Origin: Aphelidium insulamus
Taxonomy: Eukaryota; Aphelidiomycota; Aphelidea; Aphelidiaceae
NCBI GenBank assembly: GCA_036784855.1
Contig: JAZDSV010000056.1
Location: 21,023 to 85,022 of the forward strand
Direction: 5' to 3'
Length of the DNA stretch: 64,000 nucleotides
The notes beneath the pieces are model-generated. The model did no database searches. It saw only the letters and a program-made list of their open reading frames with translations, and was not told the DNA's origin. Both the position numbers and the translations under genes were made by a program. This document shows, in pieces, positions 48,520 to 58,342 of this stretch; position 1 is the first letter of the stretch; every line of letters begins with the position of its first letter.

Positions 48520-50883
48520 ATGGCCACGGGTCCCGCTGGTGCTCCCATACTGTCTCGCAGTGGTATGTTGTGTGCACTTAGTCATACATACATATTCGTA
48601 CTGTGTGCCCACCCTTCTAACCACATGCCACGCGCCCGTGCAGCACACCAGCGCACCGACCACCCAGCCAAGGTGCATAGTGTGTCCACTGCACGCAGCA
48701 TGGACAGGTCGGCACGGCATGCCCGCTACCGGCTGGCGCTCTTCAACTCCATCTACGAGGAGTCGGAGCAGTTGCGCGCGCACGCCATCGACAGCATTGT
48801 CGGTATAGTGCGCACGTGGGTGCAGCAATTGCTGACTGCTCGTGCTGGCTGCCCCAAGTGCGCCGCTGTGGGCGGTGCTACTGGCACTGTCGGTGGCATT
48901 GGCGGTGGATCGCTGCCCACGCCCACTGCTGATGGCGATGATTGCTGCACAGGCGTCGACTCTTCGCGGTCTCCCGGCAGTGGCGGCAATAACTGCGCCT
49001 GCCAGTCTGCCGCTGAAGCTTGTCGCGAGACGCGCGATCTGCTCGGCGCCAACCTGCTCGTCATACTGCGCATGTCGCACAACTGCCCGTTCGACGATGT
49101 TCGCCGCCGCTTCGCTGCACTGCTTGCCGAGTGTCGTGTACGTGCGGATATCTATGTATCCCCACTCATACTCATACTCATACTATGTGCAGGATGCCGG
49201 AGTGCCGATACCGCGCCCGTCGCACAACTCGCCCTCGTTCTTCATCTCTGCGGAGCGCGTCGTCCAGATCGGCGGCCAGAGCGATCTGACCACCCGGCTG
49301 ATGACCAGCTCATTCATACTGAACGGCCGCTTCTCGCACGTCTACCGCCTCATGATCTACTTTCCCTCCTTCATGGAGACGCACGTGCGCACCTACAACC
49401 AGATCATGCGCCACCAGGGCCCGCTGCCACGGCACTGGCGCAACTACATTGCCATCATGGCCGCCGCGCAGCACTCGTGCCAGTATCTGGTCAGTCTGCA
49501 GTCGACAGAGTTCCTGCAGAACGGCGGCGATCCGGGGTGGTTGAGCGGGTTGGCCGGGGCGCCTGCAAAGCTGCGCGCGCTGTCCACGCTCAACACTGTC
49601 ATGTCGCATCAGCCCTGGCGGTTAAGTCGCAAGCACATTGAGGTATGCGTGTGTATATACAATGTATGTGTGTGTATACTTTTATATGTAGTGTATATAC
49701 TTTTATATGCAGATTAATATGCTTTACATAGGTGCTGTTGAGGGGTGACGGGGACAACTGGTCAAAGTCAGAGTTGATGCAGGCGATTGTGGTGCTGGCC
49801 ACGTTCCACAGTCTGTCCAGCTTTGTAATGGGCTGCGGCGTAGTGCCCGAAATTGATATGCCGGGCGGCACGCGCGACGATGACACATTGGCCAACAGCA
49901 GTGACGCGCTGTTTACATCTCTGGATCATCGGCACGGTATTGAATCGGCATTAGCAACGCCAACCGCCACCTCGCCGTCTTCGATGCCATCTGCCGCTGC
50001 TACTGCTGCTGCTCTGCATGACGACGAACCGCTTCTAGTGGATCACACCGCTCAGCTCATACACCGCCTCAAGGACCAGGATGCCGCGGCCAACTCGCAC
50101 TCATTCACGGACCAGGCCGAGGTGTTTGCCAACTGCGAGGAGCAGGAAACGTTTCTGCTCCGTAATGGCAGTTCACCATCGTCGCCGGCCATGACAGCTA
50201 ATGCATCTTCGCTGCCCACGGCCAGCAAGAACTGCCAGCCGAGTGGTTCGAATATCGTTGCCGAGGATTTGGCTCGATTCTTGAGCGAGAATGAATTGAC
50301 GCACGTGGATTTCGACTACAAGTCCACAGAGTACTCGGTGTTCCGTCTTCAGGACTACAACTGGGAGGAGCACTGCTGCCCGCTGATCTCCAAGTTTTTG
50401 CCCGACACTGGCGAGCTGATTGACGACGAGTTCAACACTATCCTCAACCTGACCGACTACTCGTACGTGTGATCTGATTGTATAATTGCATTGACTCTGT
50501 TTTCACGAATTAGATTGTTCAATACTCGCGAACAGGATGATGCTGGCAATGTAGACACATGGCCCTTCCGCCAGGCCATCTGGTACTATGTGCTGCGGCT
50601 ATCTGGCCTCAGTCATGATGATTACAACTATCACGAGGTGAGCATGTTGGACTATTGTACAAAATCTGATATCCAGGTCAATATATATTTGAACAAACGC
50701 ATCAAGCAGTATATTAAAAAGGTTGCGTGCTCACCCGAACGCATTGTACCCGCGGATTTCCACCGGATGGGATTCACGTTCCGGCCAGATGAAAAGTGCC
50801 AGATCAATCTGTTGGCGTCGGAGGCGAGGAAATGTGCCGAATTGGTGTATGCTCTGAGCGCGCTGACAAAATGCGATCGATGA
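48520..50883 (+). CDS. Sestrin
   Basis: Sestrins restrain TORC1 through GATOR2 and, in animals, sense leucine and oxidative stress. Exons 48520-48562, 48644-49137, 49193-49642, 49732-50462, 50514-50637 and 50677-50883 give 682 residues. The 39-nt intron at 50638-50676 is a multiple of three and open, but removing it gives NYHE joined to VNIYLNKRIKQYIKKVACSP, matching the family. The N-terminal AhpD-like domain has CQYLV and EFLQNGGDPGWLSGL; the catalytic Cys and Tyr are present but the His of human Sestrin2 (C-x-Y-x4-H) is Gln here. The C-terminal domain keeps SHDDYNYHE (GATOR2-binding Asp pair) and DTWPFRQAIWYYV. It is longer than animal sestrins owing to Gly/Ser-rich inserts. Confidence 0.93.
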
Positions 50884-51153
50884 GAGTACAAGAGACGCCG
50901 CCAGTCATATGAATGTGGAAGCTAGTTGCATAAATGTGCCATAAATGAAATGATATTGCATGATTGAAGTTGCTAATGCAGGCCACTCAATTTGGCCAGT
51001 AGAGGTAAATATTGCGATCGATGAGAGTACAAGAGACGCCGCCAGTCATGTGAATGTGGAAGCTAGTTGCATAAATGTGCCATAAATGAAATGATATTGC
51101 ATGATTGAAGTTGCTAATGCAGGCCACTCAATTTGGCCAGTAGAGGTAAATAT
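50872..51153 (+). repeat. 141-bp tandem duplication across the sestrin 3' end
   Basis: Two adjacent copies, 50872-51012 and 51013-51153, differ by one noticed base (CATATG versus CATGTG). The first contains the last codons, stop and 3' flank of sestrin; the second repeats the same codon tail downstream of the stop, so it is non-coding. Near identity implies a recent duplication. Confidence 0.92.
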
Positions 51154-51442
51154 TACTTTCATAAGTCACAAAATGCTTGACGTGTGGATCCGCTTGATTT
51201 CTGGCACACTTGGCCAATTGAGCACACCAACTGAAGCATAATGACCAGAATTTTATTTGCAAAGGTGAGCGTGTTGTTGTCTCGTGTTAATCTGGTTACA
51301 CCAAACTAAGCACGTCTGAGAATATATCACAGTCTGCATGAGAAAAGGATACATAAATTCAGACTGGGAATGTTTGCACTGCGTGTTTGCTGCACGTGTT
51401 TACAGCGACTCCGTTTTCTGCAGATACACCAAACCGTCCAAC

Positions 51443-52144
51443 ATGTTCGTCACCGCACTTATCGTTCTGCTCATTGCTGCCGCGGCCACTGCACATCCAC
51501 TTCTCTCCCAACTGCAGCCTGTGGATGTGACACGCACGACTGTGTCTCTGACTGGCGCAGAGGGAGCGGCCTGGTGCGAGGAGGAGCTGGCACAAACTGA
51601 AGCTTATTGCCAGACGTATGACAAGGTGGCCGCCATGAACGTTTGTTCTGTGGGCACATTCGCCAGCTCTTCGTCCGGATTCTGCTATCCTGCAGATGGC
51701 GCGAAATACGACAATGACTTCAACACTTCTGTCGTGCAGATGGCTGCGGCTTCCGTGACCATTCGGCGCGCCGTACCGTGCGACGGCGTTCGTGTCATTG
51801 CGGTGTACCATGCTCGTTCAGATAGTACCCTCAGTTTTATAGGAGACGACGGCGATAACTGCTACGGCAATGGAGAGCTGCAGTTTGTCTACGACCAGTC
51901 GGTCCCGGTGCTGGCCACTCCGGGTGTGCCCACCAAGTACGACATTGCCGCCACATGCACCGAACGCAAAACCGCGTGCGACCAGCAGTGCGGCAACAAT
52001 GTCAGCAGTTTTACATGCGACTGGCAGCCGAACGTGGAGATCACGTCCTTCACACTGCCGGACCGTCCCGACCCCATTGTATCCACCTGCAACTGCGCCA
52101 AGGCCGAGTCGACTATATTCCGCGTTCAAGCCGTCGCCGGCTGA
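51443..52144 (+). CDS. Secreted cysteine-rich protein, no recognised family
   Basis: Single-exon gene encoding 233 residues. The ATG at 51443 gives a clear signal peptide (MFVTALIVLLIAAAATAHPL); an upstream in-frame ATG at 51338 would bury it behind a polar stretch and is less likely. The mature part has 12 cysteines (for example WCEEEL, YCQTY, FCYPADG, PCDGVRV, NCYGNG, ACDQQCGN, TCNCAK), an even number suited to disulfides, and few Lys residues. It has no transmembrane segment after the leader and no GPI-like tail. No domain was recognised; no function is claimed. It lies between sestrin and the LRR gene, all on the same strand. Confidence 0.75.
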   Translation: MFVTALIVLLIAAAATAHPLLSQLQPVDVTRTTVSLTGAEGAAWCEEELAQTEAYCQTYDKVAAMNVCSVGTFASSSSGFCYPADGAKYDNDFNTSVVQMAAASVTIRRAVPCDGVRVIAVYHARSDSTLSFIGDDGDNCYGNGELQFVYDQSVPVLATPGVPTKYDIAATCTERKTACDQQCGNNVSSFTCDWQPNVEITSFTLPDRPDPIVSTCNCAKAESTIFRVQAVAG

Positions 52145-52834
52145 TGATCTGATGTGTAGATCCTTTTGCGGAATCTTGTTATATCCCGTAATATACTCTC
52201 TTCACGTATGTATGTATTCTGTGAATGTCTCTTACTAATGCAAGCCATAACTTCTATTTCGGTGTTTAAGACATGCAAATGCGGCTAGAATGTCGCCACC
52301 TCGTATATCTATATGTATTGTAAGAAGTTTGAGGAATTTGAGGTGCAACCATATTATCGCAAGTGAAAGACTGAATCACTAGACAAAGGAGAAAGTTATT
52401 GTGTGTTGCTTTCTGTCTAGTATGTAAAGAAGGCCAAAAAACACATGCATTTATACTGGCGACAACATATAATTTACAGCATATGAAAAGCTCAATTTTG
52501 CGGTTATGAAAGCTCAATTAGTGCAATGGACACAAAATCAATGGGTTTCGGAGGACCTCATCATATTTTGTTTTTTTTTTACAGCCTTGTTTTTTTTTAT
52601 TAATAATTTTGAATCGTCGTCATACTAATCAAAGGCCAGAGTCCACTCCACAGAAACCATCAGTTTGAAAGGGCCGAAAGTTCAATCTCGTCGGGTAATG
52701 AACAGCTCTGTTTGGTTTTGTTGAATAGCCCGGCATTCCCATCCTTGTGAGACGAGTCCGCATTGAGAAATTCTGGGATTGCTCCATCATTCTCAATCAT
52801 CAAATTGATTGAGAACACGGAGCCGTTCCTCACG
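52145..52834. other. Intergenic before LRR gene, with a 26-bp hairpin
   Basis: 690 bp, AT-rich with two T tracts near 52570-52600; no supported exon. An inverted repeat at 52790-52815 (TTCTCAATCA / TGATTGAGAA, 6-nt loop) ends 19 bp before the next start codon, where it could fold in the 5' leader. Confidence 0.5.
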
Positions 52835-54373
52835 ATGACCACTCCTGATTACGCCATAATTATTTGCGGGAAAAAAATAATGTTGGCCAACGATTTGCGC
52901 GCTCTGTGCATCGCTGATGATGGTGGTGGCGCTATTGGAGATGCCAGCGGTGGTGATGCTGGTGCTGGTGGTGGTGATGCTAGTAGTGGAGATACGGAGC
53001 CGGAACCTGTCCGTGGCGGCAAGGATGGCGCTAATATGAAGTGTGACGCCACCAGCTGGAATCTGAGGCGGCGCCCGTGTGCACTTCCGGCGCTGCTGGC
53101 CTGCACAGGTGCTGGCGGCTCATCCATGCTGCACTACGGCAGTGCCAGATACGACCTGGTGACCAAGCTGGACATATCGTGCAACAAGCTGTCGTCTCTG
53201 CCGCTCTCGTTGGCCGCCGGGTTCCCGCAGTTGCGTCAGTTGAATCTGGCCGGCAATCGACTGTCACGTCTGCCCGAGTGGCTGGGCCGCCTGTGCACGT
53301 TGGAGGAGTTGGACTGCACGGGAAATCTGCTGCACCGCTTGCCACAGTCGATCTGTGCGCGTCTTACCCGCCTGCGCGTACTCAAACTGGCGCGCAATAA
53401 TATCACCGAGCTCCCCGCGGACATTGGCAGTCTGAGACAGTTGCGCGTGCTGCAAGTCGGCTCCGAGTGCAGTGGCGGCAATGCACTCACAGCGCTGCCA
53501 GCCAGTGTGGGCGAGTTGGAGTGGCTGCAGGAGTTGGACGCGTCACACAATGCTCTGGTGGCACTGCCTGCAGAGATCGGCCAGCTGCACCGTCTCGTGA
53601 CACTGAACCTCGCCTACAACCGGCTGACAATGTTGCCCCGCACTCTGGGCTACCTGTCGACATCACTGCGCACACTGACTCTTGGCTGCAACCACCTCAT
53701 CGCGCTGCCGCTGGAACTCACGTGTCTGCACTCGCTGGCGGTGATCGACGTGTCGCGCAACAGACTCACGGCGCTCTGCCCGGAGCTGATGTACTTTTTG
53801 GCCGGGCGCTCCGTACTCCTGTCCGGCAACCCGTGGTCATCCTCGCCGCAGCTGAGGCATAACACTGCATCCACCGTATCCGAGAATGCTTTATCAATAC
53901 CGACACAGGCTAACAGTAGCACTCAACCAGCGTCCACGTATACCACCGCTGTGTGCAAACTGGCCGATGCTTGTCCAGAAGCCTGTGCGTGGTCTTCGGT
54001 ACCGTCGCTGGCAGAACTTGCGTGTCGAGTGATCAGACAGCATGCCGTGCCACTGGATGTCTCGTGTCTTCCACAACACTGGCTGCAGTCGCTGTGCACG
54101 CGAGGCGGCACATGCACAATCTGCAGCGGCCCGTACGTCACCGAGTGTCGGTACCGCGTGCGCAATGTGGACTATTTTCTCGGCGACGAGCAAGTCGCGC
54201 GCCGTGAAGGTCTCTGCTCCCGCGTGTGCTACCAGTCTGGTTGTGCCGCGGTGGACAACAACAGGAACAGAACTGATACTGAATACAGCCACGGAACCGC
54301 TCTGGACAGACGGGAGTGGATGCTGGACAGTCGGCGGCGCATTGCACAACAGTCATCAGATCTGCACTGGTAG
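52835..54373 (+). CDS. LRRC58-like leucine-rich repeat protein
   Basis: Single-exon gene, 512 residues. After a Gly/Asp/Ala-rich region, about nine LRRs run from LVTKLDISCNKLSSLPLSLA to LAVIDVSRNRLTALCPEL, with the SHOC2/LRRC type spacing (LxxLxLxxNxLxxLP). The C-terminal part (PSLAELACRVIRQHAVPL, LPQHWLQSL, GGTCTICSGPYVTECRY, RREGLCSRVC) matches the arrangement in LRRC58: a helix, then two CxxC/CxxxC pairs that could bind zinc. LRRC58 is thought to act as a ubiquitin-ligase adaptor in animals; that role is inferred only. The ATG at 52835 is the first in frame; upstream in-frame sequence lacks one. Another LRR family is possible. Confidence 0.75.
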   Translation: MTTPDYAIIICGKKIMLANDLRALCIADDGGGAIGDASGGDAGAGGGDASSGDTEPEPVRGGKDGANMKCDATSWNLRRRPCALPALLACTGAGGSSMLHYGSARYDLVTKLDISCNKLSSLPLSLAAGFPQLRQLNLAGNRLSRLPEWLGRLCTLEELDCTGNLLHRLPQSICARLTRLRVLKLARNNITELPADIGSLRQLRVLQVGSECSGGNALTALPASVGELEWLQELDASHNALVALPAEIGQLHRLVTLNLAYNRLTMLPRTLGYLSTSLRTLTLGCNHLIALPLELTCLHSLAVIDVSRNRLTALCPELMYFLAGRSVLLSGNPWSSSPQLRHNTASTVSENALSIPTQANSSTQPASTYTTAVCKLADACPEACAWSSVPSLAELACRVIRQHAVPLDVSCLPQHWLQSLCTRGGTCTICSGPYVTECRYRVRNVDYFLGDEQVARREGLCSRVCYQSGCAAVDNNRNRTDTEYSHGTALDRREWMLDSRRRIAQQSSDLHW

Positions 54374-54559
54374 CACTCTTACAGTTCATGATCTCTGCGG
54401 CAACGAGAGATTTGTATGCGAGTTTTATGATCTCAGCTACTACGGACTTGCACGGCCAACTGTATCCAAGGTGATAGATGGTCACAACACAACGAACCTA
54501 CATTACAACGGCAATAGACATTCCAATTAGAACTTCATCAACTCGCCGTCTAATGTCTA

Positions 54560-56103
54560 TTAGTGACTATATGCTGAATAAAATGTGTCGTTCGATGCAG
54601 AGCTGCCCGACAGCGGAGCGCCCAACTCCGTGGGCACAGCAGTCACTTCTGTCGAGGCAGAGTTGGCCGAGGTCCGGTGCCGATGTGCCTCGAGTGATTT
54701 AGCGCTGGCAGCCGGGTCGTGCAACAGCGTGTATGACGGAGCCACGCTGCTGCTCCGCGCGTTCGAGTATTTGCGCTTGTCGTCGGCGACATATGCCGTA
54801 ATGTCGTGGCCGCCGTACAGTGCACCTCCGTCGCCGTCCTCATCGTCGATGCTAATCAGTGGCGACGTCTCTGAGGTCAGTAGCAGTTCTTGACGTGCCA
54901 GGCGCTTCGACCGGTAGTGCCAGCATATGCACATGATGAGCAGACAGCCCTGCAGGATGCCCGTGATCAAGTATGTGATCCACGTGGTGATATTGATGCC
55001 GGGCCGCGCGGCCAGCGTCACCACAAACAAGAATGAGCCGGGTGTCTGTATCAGCATTGAGGGAATAGACAGCGCACCAACTTGCTATCAGGCAGCAAGG
55101 AGCAAGTGTTAGTGCAATATGAATATATAGTATCTTCTGCAATCTCACCTTGCTGCGCCAAGTTTTGATCAGCTGCGGCATGAATTGCACGGTCGAGCAC
55201 ACCATGGACAAGAGCCCGAGTGCGTCTGCATAGTATTCCGACACTTTTGATGTTTGCGCATCACCGTACACCGATATCAACACACCGGCCGTGGTGCTTA
55301 TGCTGATGAAGAATAGTGACAGGGTGGTTGTGAGTGCAACCACGCGCGACCACTCGTGCGTCTGCACCATTTTACCATCGTGCAGCAAATGTATATACTT
55401 GCGACCATACGGCCAGTACACCACAAACAGCGTGAACCTTGGCAGTTGAATGAAGACACAGCAAATTGACGACAACTTACAGCACAACGTAGGCCACCCA
55501 TTGCACGCCGATTTGTACAAGGCCCATCAGCTTGACCAGGCAGAGACCGGCAGTCTACCAGCCGTGCCATTAGCTATGTACATACCGATAACATAGTAGT
55601 ACGCACCAAGCGCCGACAGCACCCAAAGTAACCGAATTGCAGGATGAATGTGTTGACCACCAGCGCGCACATGGACGTCGCCCCCAGAAACAGATACCAG
55701 TGCGACAGGCCTTCACTGGAGCGGCGCTGTATGATCTTGTAGTGCTGTGCGCAAAACGTCAGGTCCACGGTCGAGTGAGTCCATGGCGCGCGCGCATGCG
55801 TACCTGCGGCAAGTAGGACACCAGAATGCCCACGGAAATGAAGGCACTCAACACTAAATTGGTCACGTCGACATCATCGTCGCACACCAGCGCCTCCGAC
55901 TCGAATATTCCAGTGAGCCACTCTGACATGGGTGACGGCGGGGCGCAGTTGGCAGCTGTTGAATTCTGGTGCGATGTGGCAGAGAGGCTGAAAGGGGCGA
56001 AGCGTGCGTGTGATTGGTCAACGTGATTCAATGGATGACATAATCGCATTTCCTTCAGCGTGCCATTTACTGTGCTTCCGTGTGCATTCCATGTGTGGTA
56101 CAT
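54560..56103 (-). CDS. PQ-loop repeat membrane protein
   Basis: PQ-loop proteins are seven-helix carriers, often lysosomal/vacuolar amino-acid exporters; others act in trafficking. Five exons (56103-55804, 55744-55607, 55554-55481, 55437-55149, 55084-54560) give 441 residues. The first PQ motif is split by an intron (VSYLPQ then HYKIIQRRSSEGLSHWYLFL); the second is STVQFMPQLIKTWRSK. Between them are several membrane segments (LFTLFVVYWPYG, LFFISISTTAGVLISVYG), and the cytosolic tail is Ser-rich and acidic. The layout with a CC motif after the first loop (GYFGCCRR) resembles fungal PQ-loop proteins of unknown substrate. A shorter start at one of the downstream Met residues is possible. Confidence 0.85.
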
Positions 56104-56537
56104 CTTGAACTATCGGGCATTTGTTATATTACAGGGGGGGAATTGCTGCATATGGAAGCTTCTATTTTGTTTTTAGCTTTCTATGCAGTGATACAAATGT
56201 CCGATAGTCTATACCACCGCCCACTTTTGTCACAACCAGCAACATAACTTGCTTGTTAAGTGCGCATAAATTGATTATTACATCGAGGGTATACTTGCGT
56301 TAATTATCATTCACATCAATACCTTTATGGCCTTGGTGGTTACGAATATATCCATTTGGCTGCCCAAGAACGAAAATTGTAATCGTGACTTTCTACTATT
56401 TAACTTTACAACCTGCGGAAAAAAACGACGTCTGATAATGAGATTATCTGGTTTCATTGCTGCCACGCTATGTATTTAAAATAATATATACCGCTAATTA
56501 TTCAGCGATTCATATAGGCATCAACACACACACAATC
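56104..56537. other. Intergenic, divergent PQ-loop / VPS9 genes
   Basis: 434 bp, AT-rich, without a supported gene. It should contain both promoters. Confidence 0.5.
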
Positions 56538-58316
56538 ATGGACACCCCGGCAGATGACTGGGCCGACGCACACGTGTTTATGCGCGCGTTACAGCGGAAG
56601 GCGCATGCACATCTGTACGCCGACGTGACACACGGTGGACTTGTCGTGTGTCTACCGCGCGCCCTGCACTGCACCGATCCACGCAAAGTGCTCACCGCCG
56701 TGTTGAGCGCTCACGTTTTGCGTCCGTCCCCATTCTTCCGGGGCGAGTGGACGACGGTGTGCGGTCGGTACGCCGTGGTGCTGGATGGGAAACGCGTTTT
56801 GGTGCGCTGCATGGCTCTTGGTCCCGCCGCGGAATGCAAGTATTGTACTTCATCAGGACGTGGTGTCGCATCATCATACGTATGTAGTGCGCGCCATTAC
56901 GGTCTTGTGCGAGGAGCTCAACTATGGCCCCACGTACAAGCCATATCGAATACTGCTGATAGATGCGCCGCTGTGCCTTCAGGCGGAAGTGAGCGCCAAG
57001 GACTGGACTACTGTATGTAACAACCACATGTCGTAAATACTGTCCGACTAGTTACGCCAGGTGTTTGGGGCTGATTACAGCTCGCTAATTAAACGCTCCG
57101 AGGAGCCAGAGCCATCTACGAGGTATGATGCTTATGGTGAATTACCATGAACTCACACTTACATCAAACGTCTCAGTGTTGCTAATGTGCTTGCCAATTC
57201 GACAGAGGTCAAAGCCTACTTGCGAGACGTTGAGCATAAATCCAACACTCTGGCCACTTCGCTGATATTTCTGCCTGGCTATGGAGAACAATGCGCGGAA
57301 AGGTTTCAAGAACTCTTTTCAAGTGCATTGCACAGGGCGCACTCACTGCCAGAACTGTTGCCGTACAGTGCCTACTCTGACGACATATCCCTGTGCGTTG
57401 AGAGGTACTTACATTTGCATGTTGATCAAATGTGTTATTTAATGCATCCAGCGCAATATTGAAGAGCGCTTCACCGGTTCTGTGGTCTTCCGTACGGCAA
57501 TGCTTTCAAGCGCAGGATTCGCGACTGGCAGCAATTGTGACAGCATGTCGGTCAGAACAAACGTCAAGTATCACACATCGACTAGATGTGCGGAAACCAC
57601 TGCAAGCAATATCACTGTCTGGAGCTGTGTCGTCGCTGGAGCGCTTGGCCGACGGAACCCTGTCCCCGGCAGAGCGAAGGGATCACTTGCGACACGTTAT
57701 AGACCGTATTTCATCAGCCGCTGCAGATTTGGCGCGGAGAACTCGCGAAAATGACTGGCTTTTGGAAGGTGCGATGTTGTCCTTTCGTAGCCTATCGCGT
57801 GGGTTGATATTAATGATATCAGAGGCACCGCCGTCAACATCGGCGTTTGATCTCACTGCAGATGACCTGATTCCGCTTACCGTTTGCGCCATTATTGCCG
57901 CTATTGCTATCGAGGGCGCTCTTTGGTCTAACTTGATGTTTATGAAGTTATTTTGGTTCAGTGAGCCGCGCAGCCCGGCATCAGAGTACTGTATGACTAC
58001 GTTTGAGGCGGCTATGCGATACCTGAACTCTGATCCATTGCACGTCCTGTCGGTTGATGAAGCGGCAGGCAGCGAATCGCATCCTTATGTGCTGTCATCG
58101 GGCAGTGGTCGACCTCAAATTGAAGTACGACCAATAGTTCACTCGAAGAAATCCATGGAAGCAGTGCAGCAGCACCCACCACCAAAAGCCCTCTCTTTGG
58201 CTAAAGCTGCTGGCAACACCGATGAAGTAGTGGCCGATGATGGCGGAGATTTTCTAGACATGCTACATGATATGGATGAGGTGGTCAGCAGTGCGCAACT
58301 ATCCTCTCTCTTCTAG
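56538..58316 (+). CDS. VPS9-domain Rab GEF (VARP/ANKRD27-like N-terminus, no ankyrin repeats)
   Basis: VPS9 domains exchange nucleotide on Rab5-family GTPases. Exons 56538-56801, 56857-57012, 57061-57122, 57177-57404 and 57452-58316 give 524 residues. The VPS9 core lies in the last exon: SFRSLSRGLILMIS, then LTADDLIPLTVCAIIAA (the conserved Asp-Asp), SNLMFMKLF and SEYCMTTFEAAMRYL, which carries the conserved Tyr and T-x-x-E-A. The N-terminal half (HGGLVVCLPRALH, TYVVRAITVLCEELN) loosely resembles the region before VPS9 in VARP/ANKRD27. After VPS9 the chain ends with an acidic tail (DDGGDFLDMLHDMDEVV). There are no ankyrin or PX segments. Exon joins in the N-terminal half rest on phase plus weak homology. 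Confidence 0.78.
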
Positions 58317-58342
58317 ATATTTAAACATTGAGTTACATTAAT

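Noticed and set aside
48187-49641. 484-residue open frame overlapping the sestrin 5' half
   Set aside because: It runs through the repeat tract and three sestrin introns in a shifted frame and shows no family resemblance; the sestrin model explains the region.
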